The notes under the pieces were generated by a model that worked only from the letters and a program-made list of their open reading frames with translations, did not search any database and was not told the DNA's origin. 64,000 nucleotides of DNA from Caecitellus pseudoparvulus (taxonomy: Eukaryota; Bigyra: Bicosoecida). Position 1 is the stretch's first letter. Every line of letters starts with the position of its first letter. Location of the stretch: positions 310,001-374,000 of the forward strand of contig CBFFRQ010000018.1 of assembly GCA_965644315.1 (NCBI GenBank). The letters are read 5' to 3'. Below, piece by piece: positions 52,301-60,946 of the stretch. The position numbers and the translations under genes are program-made.

Positions 52301-54213
52301 ATGTGTTGTGGGCCTTCCTCGGCGCTTTCGGTATGTCGCAGGGGCTTGCCTTTGGCCTGGTGCAGCCCATCGTCATCACGTCCGGCGTCATGTGGAGCTT
52401 GGTCCTGGCCCCCATCATCATGCACTTCTTCTCATGGGTGCCAGGGGTGGGCAACGCTGTCGCGCCCAAGGGTGGGCGCCGCGGCCCAGAAACGTCGTCC
52501 CTGTCAGGCCGCATTGAGAGTGTGTCGCTCGTGCAGGCAGCGGGAGCCGCTTCGGGTCTGCAACCCGGCGCAGCGTTGCTGGCCTACAGCGTCGCAAGTG
52601 CAGTTGGCTCTGTGCTGTTCGGTGCAGCTACGGCCCACCGCCGTCGACAAGAAGCGCGTGCCATGCTCATCGCTGAGCGCGAGCAGGCAGACGCCGAGCT
52701 GCGCATGATGGACGGCTCACAGCCGCTCGGTGCGGCGCAGCAGTCCACGGAGGACGTGTCCCCTGCTAAGTTTGCCATGATGGTGCTGCAAGGCAAGGCG
52801 CCGCCCCCTCACACAACGACGGAAATGCGGCGGCAGCTGTTCTTGATTTCTGCGTACCTCCAGCGCCGGTACCCTGGCAGCGTTTTGCAGGGTATCGCCG
52901 ATCGCTTCGCTGCAGCATTGGAGCAGCCCAGCGACGCCGGCAAAGCGCACGTGTACTTCAAGGGCACTTCTGGGCTGCAGGTGGACGTTGGCTCTCCGTC
53001 TGATGAGGAGGTGCCTCAAACCCCGCGATCTGGTGCAGGCGGTGACGCGGTGCTTCCAGCTGGACCGTTGGCATCCCCTGCGAGCTCACCAGCCCACTTG
53101 CGTGCAGAAGAGCGCCGTGTTGAAGAGGAAGAGGCCAGGCAGAGCATGGCAAGCATCATCGCCGCTGCCAAACGGGAGGCTGCCGAAAAGGCAGCTGCGG
53201 AGAAGGCTGAGGCTGACCGCATCGCCGCTGAGAAGGCCGAGGCCGAGCGCATCGCAGCGGAGAAGGCTGAGGCCGAGCGCATCGCCGCTGAGAAGGCTGA
53301 GGCCGAGCGCATCGCAGCAGAGAAGGCTGAGGCCGAGCGCATCGCAGCAGAGAAGGCCGAGGCCGAGCGCATCGCCGCGGAGAAGGCTGAGGCCGAGCGC
53401 ATCGCTGCTGAGAAAGCCGAGGCTGAGCGCATCGCAGCAGAGAAGGCTGAGGCTGAGCGCATCGCAGCAGAGAAGGCCGAGGCCGAGCGCATCGCAGCGG
53501 AGAAGGCTGAGGCTGACCGCATCGCCGCTGAGAAGGCCGAGGCCGAGCGCATCGCAGCAGAGAAGGCTGAGGCTGACCGCATCGCCGCTGAGAAGGCTGA
53601 GGCCGAGCGCATCGCAGCAGAGAAGGCTGAGGCTGACCGCATCGCAGCTGAGAAGGCTGAGGCCGAGCGCATCGCAGCAGAGAAGGCTGAGGCCGAGCGC
53701 ATCGCAGCAGAGAAGGCTGAGGCCGAGCGCATCGCAGCAGAGAAGGCTGAGGCCGAGCGCATCGCAGCAGAGAAGGCTGAGGCCGAGCGCATCGCAGCAG
53801 AGAAGGCCGAGGCCGAGCACATCGCAGCAGAGAAGGCTGAGGCCGAGCGCATCGCAGCAGAGAAGGCTGAGGCCGAGCGCATCGCAGCTGAGAAGGCTGA
53901 GGCCGAGCGCATCGCAGCAGAGAAGGCCGAAGCGAGACGACATGAAGCCGCGAACGTGATCCAGCGGTCCTACATGATATGGGCGGAGCAGAAGCAGCTT
54001 GCTAAAGATGCGTCAGCATTTGCGGCCGCCAGTGCAGAAGGGACGGCGGATTCTTCTGAGCCGTCAGGTGAGGGTGAGGGTGCCGCGGCCCCGGAAGCCG
54101 AGCCAGCAAAGGCGGAGCCCCGTGTGAAGAAGAGGGGCAAGAATCGGTGGAGGCGCAACCGGATGGCGAACATGGTGGAGGCTGCCGTGAAGGCTAGCAA
54201 GGGCCAGAAGTAG
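43317..54213 (+). CDS. Giant FG-GAP / GPS polycystin-1-like membrane receptor
   Basis: Exons 43317-43443 and 43514-54213 encode 3608 residues. A signal peptide (LYLTALALLTAACA) is followed by four or more FG-GAP repeats (about 95-500) with Ca-binding loops DINRDGHGD, DVNGDGLAD, DFNADGFPD and DFDVDGLPD. A mucin-like Thr/Ser/Pro stretch (690-830) leads to a REJ/PKD-like region with TFTWSL and TYTWSQLSGPS. The GPS motif ends CACDHLTAF, so self-cleavage would fall between L2189 and T2190. A helix follows (HVLILVGALALAYVTFLFI), then a membrane bundle with RLTILFVAVLAAMCASAALF, as in polycystin-1 proteins, and further spans to about residue 3085. The cytosolic tail has a 24-unit repeat and an IQ-like VIQRSYMIWAEQKQL. 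No PLAT domain or ion-pore segment was identified. Confidence 0.85.
53206..53930 (+). repeat. 30-nt coding minisatellite, about 24 units
   Basis: Twenty-four or so tandem 30-base units encode AEKAEAERIA or AEKAEADRIA, in phase with the receptor tail. Substitutions cluster at third positions (gct/gcc/gca) and at the R/D switch. The product would be a single long charged alpha-helix or coiled coil. All six frames stay open here, so the antisense frames are artefacts. Confidence 0.95.
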
Positions 54214-54384
54214 CTGGTTCGTGTTTGTGGGATGTCCTCATGGGACTTGCAGTTCTATCTTTACTTTGCAATGAACGTCGACACGTAGAAGGCCAGCACA
54301 CGCCAGAGATCATGCTGGGCTCCGCACGCGGAGCAAATCGCGCTGCGTGCAATGGCCTCGCAGAGCTCAAATCAGGTATCTTGT

Positions 54385-54482
54385 GGGGTGTCCAGGAAGC
54401 TACTTCCGCACCTCTGTTGCTGAGATACCGGGCACCCCCTAGTAAGGGGGGTGTGAACCGCATTTGTGGACCCCCCCTCCCG
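54385..54482. repeat. Dispersed hairpin element, copy B
   Basis: Second copy of the element at 165-262, in the same orientation. Stem arms are GGGGTGTCC (54385-54393) and GGGCACCCC (54430-54438), with one G-U pair; the loop (AGGAAGCTACTTCCGCACCT onward) is nearly identical to copy A. A G6/C7 second stem follows. It ends about 30 nt before the SMU1 pseudogene. Confidence 0.6.
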
Positions 54483-54510
54483 CCACCCTGCGCCCGCTCT
54501 GGCTGGCAAG

Positions 54511-54980
54511 GTCATGAAGCAGCAGCAGCCCAAGCGGTACCAGGCGCTGGAGTTCCTACTGAGTGTGGGGAGGGGCAGACCCATCAGAGGTGTTCGCTTC
54601 CACGACACAGGCTGCTAAACGTTCTCAAATCGCGGACTGCCTGGCGCTGGACGCCTCAGCCGCCCCGCCTTCCCAGCTGCTCAGCCCAGTGAGCCAGGCA
54701 CTGAAGTGGCAGCAGCACGTGGGAATGCTGCCGCCTGGTGGCCGTTTCGACGTCTTTTGAGGCGTCACGCTGCGCCTGGGCCAGTTGGTGGACAAACCTG
54801 CTGTGGCAACCGTTGGCAAGCTGCGCCTCGGCAGCGCCCACACTCTTGCCGTGGCCTTCACGCCAGATGGCAGCTGCCTGGTAGCAGGGAACAATGGGGG
54901 CACTGAGGAGGTGTAGGATGCCCTGACGCGCAAGTTGGGCACCCGCCTGCCGAGCCATTTGGCAGGGGAGGGCGACGCGC
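54511..54980 (+). pseudogene. SMU1: Decayed fragment of an SMU1-type WD-repeat splicing protein
   Basis: Translation shows pieces in SMU1 order: QQQPKRYQALEFLL, then after a one-base frame change near 54557 AAKRSQIADCLALD, PPSQLLSPVSQALKWQQHVG and MLPPGGRFDVF, and further on AVAFTPDGSCLVAGNNGG. An in-frame TGA (54758-54760) sits where SMU1 has Arg after DLF, and TAG (54914-54916) sits where the WD-repeat Trp belongs; both are single-base changes from sense codons. Similarity fades after about 54980. Only the region from the CTLH/linker to the first propeller blade remains. SMU1 is a spliceosomal B-complex factor, so a functional copy should exist elsewhere. Confidence 0.75.
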
Positions 54981-55207
54981 CTGCCAGGTGCTTCCATTGC
55001 GTCACTCCTAGCCACACCGTGTTGGTTGGCAGCCTTGACTGCCGCATGCAAAAGCCACTTCCACTCACGTATCAAATGCAAATCTCATACTGCTCTTGCC
55101 AAACGGCGCAGTGCAGACTCGCCAGCGCCGCCTGTCCAGCCTAGGCACTGTGCCAGCCTCGCATTTCTGCTGCTGCGGAAATTGGACTGGCAACGCAGCC
55201 TCTTGGA

Positions 55208-56581
55208 ATGGCCGCTCAGTGCCCAAACGAAGGGGAGTCACACCGCTTCCTCCAGGAGTACATGGATTCTTCGACATCGCCCGAAGACAATTTTCTGGAA
55301 GGCGTTCAGGCGCCTTCACACGTCCCGGGCAGCTGGCGAGACCAGCTGGAGAGCACTCTGGGCAAAATCCGAGTCAAGGAGCTGCCGGGTCGTGTGCTTC
55401 ACGACATCCTGTGTGCGCTTCCTGAAACAGTGTGTGTACTGAACGCACCACTGCATCCCTCATGCACGGGTAGCGAGTCAGTCATTCTTGTGGAGCAGGG
55501 CGCAGCGTCTGCACTGCAAGCGAAGCTTCTAGGCACCCCAGACGCCACTGGGTATCTCCTCGTCCCACACTGTCATCCAGCAGTGACGCATGTACAGCTG
55601 GCCTTGGCTTGCTGCCAAGTACTTGTGCAGCTGGCAAACGAGATCATGAGCGTGGCCAATCGTAACGGGCCTGGGTGCCCAGTTGAAATTGTTCCTGTCA
55701 AGGACTTGCAGAGGGTCGTGCTGGACCTACTGAACGAAGTCATGACACGAACTAGCAAGTGCCTGTCTGACGAGTGCCCTGACAGCACGTGGGGTGGGGT
55801 TCAGCTGGAAGAGGACCACGCAGAAGTGGTCCTTGATTGGGTTGAAGACCTGCACATCGTCCGCGAAGCGCCATTGCGCCACCCTGTTTGGAGGCAAGGC
55901 GCAGTGGAGTGCATTGCAGATAATGTGGTGCAGCCCTCTGACAGGTTCGACGTGTTGTGCTTCCGGCAACTGATGGACGCGGCGTGCGGGAGGCTGGAGT
56001 TTGCCCACCTCGCTGAGATCCTTCCTCTGCGGGAGGCGCTTCGACTTCCCCGCCTTCCACTGAACTGGCTGGTACACAACCCAAGCTATGAGCTTCGGCC
56101 ATCAAGAGTGCTGCTGCATGTGCTGTGGGAACAGTCTGACAACCGCCGCGTGAGCGTCGCATCCCACGAGATCAGCCTGGGGAAGCACATTCCGCGGAGC
56201 ACTGCTGCGGATCCTGAAAGCATGTTCACGTACATGATGAGCTGGTATGGGGTGGACGAGTGGCTGAAGCGGACGCCATTTTCCATGACAACATCCATGC
56301 CAGGCACTCCGCTGCTGCATGTCGAGCCACCTGCAGGAGAGGTGGAAGCAGATATGGACGAAGGTGTGGACCTGGAGGAAGATGGCAACCTTGCTCCTGG
56401 TGCGCCTCGCTTTCGAAAATTCTATGCCCGCTACTTGGTCATCCGCTCGAGTCGTGCCCTTCTCATGGTCGACATTCACTGGGAGGCTGTGATGTGGCAC
56501 GAGTTGCAGCAGCCAAGTGACCCCACTCATGTGGGGAGTGCCGCGTACACGCTGTGCGAAGGTGGTTGTGAAATTCAGTGA
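55208..56581 (+). CDS. Unrecognised 457-residue protein
   Basis: A single exon starting at ATG in good context. Normal-looking mixed composition with Cys- and acidic-rich patches (VVLDWVEDLHIVREAPLRHP, LMDAACGRLEFAHLAEILPL, ESMFTYMMSWYGVDEWLKR). No signal peptide, membrane segment, coiled coil or known motif was seen, and I do not recognise a family. It lies downstream of the SMU1 remnant with no obvious link. Coding status rests on length, codon pattern and absence of low complexity. Confidence 0.55.
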   Translation: MAAQCPNEGESHRFLQEYMDSSTSPEDNFLEGVQAPSHVPGSWRDQLESTLGKIRVKELPGRVLHDILCALPETVCVLNAPLHPSCTGSESVILVEQGAASALQAKLLGTPDATGYLLVPHCHPAVTHVQLALACCQVLVQLANEIMSVANRNGPGCPVEIVPVKDLQRVVLDLLNEVMTRTSKCLSDECPDSTWGGVQLEEDHAEVVLDWVEDLHIVREAPLRHPVWRQGAVECIADNVVQPSDRFDVLCFRQLMDAACGRLEFAHLAEILPLREALRLPRLPLNWLVHNPSYELRPSRVLLHVLWEQSDNRRVSVASHEISLGKHIPRSTAADPESMFTYMMSWYGVDEWLKRTPFSMTTSMPGTPLLHVEPPAGEVEADMDEGVDLEEDGNLAPGAPRFRKFYARYLVIRSSRALLMVDIHWEAVMWHELQQPSDPTHVGSAAYTLCEGGCEIQ

Positions 56582-56908
56582 CGCTTGCAAGGTTGCACTA
56601 GTGCGAGGGTGTGCGTTTGGAAGGCAGGGCCGCTTTCGGTAGAGGTCGTCGTCTGCCGGAAGGAAGGCGCGGAGGTGGAGGGGGTCGACCACCCCCCTTC
56701 GAGCCAGACACCCGGTCGAGCGGAGCCGGACACCTTTGGGATCCCTGCGCCTCAAGTCTCCCCTTCCGCCTCAGTTTTCCACCTTCCGCCATCCACCTGA
56801 GTCTCACCTCCACAGTGTCTGTGAGAGGTCCTTTTGCGTGGCATTCAGGCTCGCTCTCCGATCCAAGGCGCAAGTTCCGCACATCAAGTGCTGGAGCGGT
56901 CTGCAGCC
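56582..56908. other. Intergenic region
   Basis: 327 nt. It contains short direct and inverted GCCGGACACC/AGACACCCGG strings near 56706-56735 that faintly recall the hairpin-element stem, but no full copy. No exon was supported. Confidence 0.4.
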
Positions 56909-57854
56909 ATGAAGAGCGCTTTTGCAGCACTGCTGGCCTGCGCTGCCGCAGCATGCGCATTTGCTTCGGGGCATCTCGATTACACACGGGTGCACTTCGT
57001 GCGTGAAGCGGAGCGCAAGGCTGTTGCGCGGTGTGCGAAGTGCAGTGCAGCACACCCTGCGCTGCACACCCCAACGCAGATCGATCGCAACGCGACGACC
57101 GGGAACTGGCTGTTCCGCACCAACATTCCCATCAACGGTTCTGAGTTTGCGTATGCAACCCTGGTACAGTACCTTGGCAAGCGTGCCGTGCAGGAGGCTG
57201 GCGTGCCGCTGCCCAAGCAGTTCTACCTGCACGATATCGACTTCGACTTCATCGAGTTCTCTCACATCGAGGTGTGTAGTGTGCTCCAGAGCATGACGGC
57301 AGGTGCTGCATGCTCTCTGGATGCCATATGCAGACTGAGAAGACGTGGTTCCAGGAGAACCCGGACAAGGGCACGTTCACACAGTGGCCGCTCTTCGGTG
57401 CGGTCATCCCGCCTCAGTGGGTCAACGCAACGCAGCGTGATGCGACGGCACGGGACACAGACAAGTTGTGGGCCATCGACCAGCTCCCTGCTCGCCTGAA
57501 GCAAACCAAGGAGTGGCTGGACACCCAGTACGACATCCCCCACGTCATGTTCTGGCACTGCGAAGCTGGCTGCGACCGCACGGGAGAGTACGTGCCTTGC
57601 CGAGGAGGCTGGTCACTGCCTTGGCCGCGCATGCACACCCCCCACCCCACGCTGTTTTGCGCCTGTGCAGGATGTCAGCCGCCTACTACATGACCTACCA
57701 AGGCTACAATGTGACTGGAGCATTTGCCAAGGACACCGTGGACTGCGGGCGACCCCCCAACTACTTCTCGGCTGGCGCCATCTCCTGGTTCTGCCTGAAT
57801 CAGGAACTGACAAAGGGAGCTAAGCTCGGCGATTGCATGAGCCTCCCAATCTGA
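56909..57854 (+). CDS. Secreted/ER CX5R cysteine phosphatase-like protein
   Basis: Exons 56909-57271, 57334-57587 and 57671-57854 encode 266 residues. The signal peptide is MKSAFAALLACAAAACAFAS. The active-site loop HCEAGCDRTGE has C197 and R203 spaced as in tyrosine/dual-specificity and PTEN-type phosphatases, followed by a helix (MSAAYYMTYQG). A preceding WAIDQLPARLKQTKEWLD helix and a conserved C-terminal ISWFCLNQE complete a compact domain. The leader peptide places the catalytic domain in the secretory pathway, unusual for a CX5R phosphatase. Substrate is unknown; phosphoinositides or secreted phosphoproteins are options. The junction across intron 2 restores DRTGEMSAAYY. Confidence 0.75.
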
Positions 57855-57878
57855 GACGGGCCTCGCCCCTCCCAGCGC

Positions 57879-57889
57879 AATGCAATGCA
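57879..57889 (+). terminator. Two overlapping AATGCA hexamers
   Basis: AATGCAATGCA begins 25 nt after the phosphatase-like gene's stop codon. Confidence 0.45.
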
Positions 57890-58122
57890 CTGAATGGCTC
57901 GCGAGGCAGCTACCAGCCTCCCGATCAGAAAAGGGGGGGGTCGCACGAACCTCAGCTTGGGCCTCACCTGACCGTCACCTCCACACTTTCCATTCTCTAA
58001 TCCTGTGTCATTCAGCCCCCACCCTCGCCAAGTACGGCCCACTCGTACTTCCCATCAGGAGCTCAGCGAAACGCTAGCCCCGCACTGCACAGAATCCCCT
58101 TTGACGAGACCTCCACACCAGC

Positions 58123-59286
58123 ATGGCGGCACAGGCAGCAAATGCTCTGGAAGCCTTGAAGGCTGTTACCCTCGTGGTCGCTGACACTGGTGCGTACTTG
58201 GCCCTGATCACGCGTGGTCCCAGAGCGTGGCGCGCGTTTCGTGTGCAGCTGAATGTACGCCACCCCGCCGGCGGCTGAAGCACGCAGGTGACATCGAGGC
58301 GATGAAGGAGTTCACCCCCACAGAGTGCGTTGTGGTGCACAAGTGTCCTGTGCCCCTGCCTTGCTCCTGTGTCACTGCCCAAGCGCCCGCACTTCCACAG
58401 CGCCACGACCAATCCATCCCTGATCAACAAGGCTGCTCGCTTGGAGGGCTACAAAGCCCTCGTGGCCGACGCCATCTCCCACGCCAAGGCCGCTGGCGGC
58501 AGCAAGCGGGAGCAAATGGACCTGGCCCTGGACAAGCTCTCCGTCAACTTTGGCTGCGAGATCCTGAAGATTGTGCCGGGCTACGTGTCCACTGAGGTGG
58601 ACGCCCGTCTGTCCTTCGACGTGGATGCCAACGTGGCCCGCGCCCGGCGCATCATCGGCATGTACGAGGCGGCGGGCGTGTCCCGGGACCGCATCTTGAT
58701 CAAGCTGGCCACCACGTGGGAGGGCATCCAGGCAGCAGCCATCTTGGAGAAGGAGGGCATCCACTGCAACATGACCCTGCTCTTCTGCTTCGCCCAGGCG
58801 GCAGCGGCGGCCGAGGCGGGGGCCACCCTCATCTCGCCCTTTGTTGGGCGCATCATGGATTGGTACAAGGCAGCCAACGGCGGCACAGACATCCCCCCCA
58901 CTGAGGACCCCGGCGTCGCGTCCGTGACCAGCATCTACAACTACTACAAGAAGCACGGGTACAGCACCATCGTCATGGGCGCGTCCTTCCGCAACACGGG
59001 GGAGATCCTGGAGCTGGCCGGCTGCGACCGCCTGACCATCTCTCCTGCCCTCCTGGCTTCCCTGCGTGACATGCCGGCAGACGTGCCCACTAAGCTGTCC
59101 GCTGAGGGAGCTGCTGCCGCCGGCGACGTGCCGGACAAGGTCACCTTCACAGAGGCCAGCTTCCGCTGGGCACTGAACGAGGACCCCATGGCCCATGAGA
59201 AGCTGGGTGATGGCATCCGCCGCTTCGCAGCTGACCTGCTGCTGCTGGAGCAGTACTTGGAGGGCATCTGGGAGGGGGCTGCCTGA
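58123..59286 (+). CDS. TAL1: Transaldolase
   Basis: Exons 58123-58189, 58288-58324 and 58401-59286 encode 329 residues, the usual size of the TalB/TAL1 class. Junctions restore [21 protein letters not shown]. The Schiff-base lysine is K136 in [34 protein letters not shown] and [10 protein letters not shown] are family landmarks. It moves a three-carbon dihydroxyacetone unit between sugar phosphates in the non-oxidative pentose phosphate pathway, supplying ribose-5-phosphate and balancing NADPH production. The 37-nt middle exon is short but well supported. Confidence 0.96.
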
Positions 59287-59296
59287 GAGGGCCAGC

Positions 59297-59302
59297 AATG
59301 CA
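59297..59302 (+). terminator. AATGCA 3'-end signal candidate
   Basis: AATGCA 10 nt after the transaldolase stop, in the 29-nt gap to the opposing gene. Confidence 0.45.
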
Positions 59303-59315
59303 CGGTTCAGCGGCC

Positions 59316-60386
59316 TCAAGAGGCGCGACCCCGCCGCTGGCGGTTGCTCTCCACCATGGAGTAATACGCAGAGCTGTGCTGTCGGCGAAACGCGTCCAGC
59401 CGTGCGGACAGCTCGTCCCCCTCCTGTCCCCCAGGCGCTGACGGCCTGGCCCGACTGGCATCCGCCGGGCCGGCTCCCAGCCCCGTGCGGGAGGAGGTGG
59501 AGGAGGCAGAGTAGTGAGGGCGCCCACTGCTCCGCCCCCCCCCCCGCGGTCCGCCTGACCCCCCCGCCTCCGAGTCGGACCGCCCCCGCCGGGGCACAGT
59601 CACAGAGCCAGACAGCGCGGCACTGCGAGGTGGTCCACGGGGGACGGCAATGGGGGGGGGGTATGCCTCGGGTCCGAAGGCAGGGGGCGGTGCCCCTGCT
59701 GCTGCCGCTTCCCTCCGTGCTGCCCGCCGCCGAGATGCCATGGTGTCCCCCAGCGCCAGCCTGCGGAATTCGCGCATGCAGGAGGTGATGCGAGACGCCT
59801 CCTCCTTGGAGGGCGCCGGCAGGCCCGGGTCCACGCCTTGGATTGGCGTGTACAGCTGGGCGCCGCGCTCGGCAGCGGCAGCCTTGAGCATGTCCACCAT
59901 GACGCCCACAGGCACGCGTTCGAGAGACTGGGGCAGCCCTTGTGGCAAGCTGGGAGAACGAGGCTGCAAGGCATCGAAGCAGGCGGCCAGCACCTGCTGC
60001 GGCACGGCGGCGTGCGCCGCCCACAGGTTCACGGTCTCGCGCAGCTGAGCCACAGCAGCAGGCTCGCCGGCTGCTTCGTGCGCAGCTTGCAGCACTGGTG
60101 CTGCGATGGAGTGCAGAGGCGGACCCAGGGCCTTGCAAGTTGGGTGGTGGATGCCTAGGCCCAGTATGCCGCTGAAAGCTTCGTGCAGCAGCTGCACGTG
60201 GCGAACTTTGGCGTCAAAGCCTGGCGCTCGCTCTGCGCTTTGCTTGATGGCGGCCGCACACGCTGCAGCCGACTCCGGGTGGGCCAGCAGCCAGGCGGTA
60301 GCGTCTCCTACTTTGGTTGCATCTGATGCGGCGTGCAGCAGCAGGCCCATGAAGGGCCCTGTACCGGCAGGTTGGCTGGAGGCCAT
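59316..60386 (-). CDS. CID/VHS-like helical-domain protein with basic low-complexity tail
   Basis: A single exon of 356 residues. Residues 10-150 look like an eight-helix CID (RNA polymerase II CTD-interacting) or VHS-type domain: ATKVGDATAWLLAHPES, KVRHVQLLHEAFSGI and TVNLWAAHAAVPQQVLAACF follow the order of these superhelices and recall the CHERP/SR140 splicing-factor CID. The remainder (from about 205) is Arg/Ser/Gly/Pro-rich, as in RNA-processing proteins, with GRSDSEAGGSGGPRGGGRSS. The nuclear role is inferred from this combination. It converges on transaldolase and diverges from Nup35. Confidence 0.6.
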   Translation of the reverse strand: MASSQPAGTGPFMGLLLHAASDATKVGDATAWLLAHPESAAACAAAIKQSAERAPGFDAKVRHVQLLHEAFSGILGLGIHHPTCKALGPPLHSIAAPVLQAAHEAAGEPAAVAQLRETVNLWAAHAAVPQQVLAACFDALQPRSPSLPQGLPQSLERVPVGVMVDMLKAAAAERGAQLYTPIQGVDPGLPAPSKEEASRITSCMREFRRLALGDTMASRRRAARREAAAAGAPPPAFGPEAYPPPIAVPRGPPRSAALSGSVTVPRRGRSDSEAGGSGGPRGGGRSSGRPHYSASSTSSRTGLGAGPADASRARPSAPGGQEGDELSARLDAFRRQHSSAYYSMVESNRQRRGRAS

Positions 60387-60946
60387 GCTGCACCCTGCGG
60401 AAATTGTCTGCCCACGCTTCCTGGCACTCCTCTGCTTTCGGAAGCGAGAGGAATTCCGCCAAGAGTGACCTATGAAGAGTTGTTGTGCAAGAGTGCCTTG
60501 GCCAGATCAGTACTTTGCGGTTGTGTGAAGTATCGTTTGCGGATTGCAGACTGGCCGCGCAGCTGTGCACGCCGAGGCCGGGCCAAATTGCCCACAGGAG
60601 CGACAGAAAAGCTCCCCCCCACTCAACACTCTACTCAGTATACATTCCTAGTACAATCAAGATTGCCTGCAGCCGCCACCACTGGACACCTGCAGGACTG
60701 CCTAGCTTTCTGCACTTTGCTACTCTCGTGTGGCTTGTCCAATTTCCGCAGCACAACTGCCAGCGGCGATTTCTCCGCCCCTTCTCAGTGCCACGAAGTG
60801 TGCGTGCCATGTGCCCTGTATGAAGCTGATTCTGTGTGCGGCTGGGCATGCAGGCTACTGGGCCGGGACGCCCTCAGCCGAAACACCTGCCGTTGACTTC
60901 TGTCGCCTGCCGCACCCGCCAGCGCTCCCGTTCCCGCAGGTCAGCC
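60387..60946. other. Divergent intergenic region (CID-like / Nup35)
   Basis: 560 nt, somewhat AT-richer around 60620-60660 (ACTCAGTATACATTCCTAGT). No exon, RNA gene or repeat was supported. A 5'-UTR intron before Nup35, ending TTCCCGCAG near 60939, is possible. Confidence 0.45.

Noticed and set aside
53016-53943. Long antisense open frames of nearly 300 residues across the minisatellite
   Set aside because: They mirror the 30-nt coding repeat; a stop-free unit stays open in all frames. No start context, homology or splice logic supports them.
56700-56740. Possible third copy of the hairpin element
   Set aside because: Only short GGACACC/GACACCC strings are shared; the conserved loop is absent.
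58372-60138. Minus-strand open frame of 588 residues opposite transaldolase and the CID-like gene
   Set aside because: It is antisense to the highly conserved transaldolase and overlaps the CID-like gene in another frame; its composition (His/Arg/Gly-rich) is typical of GC-driven shadows.
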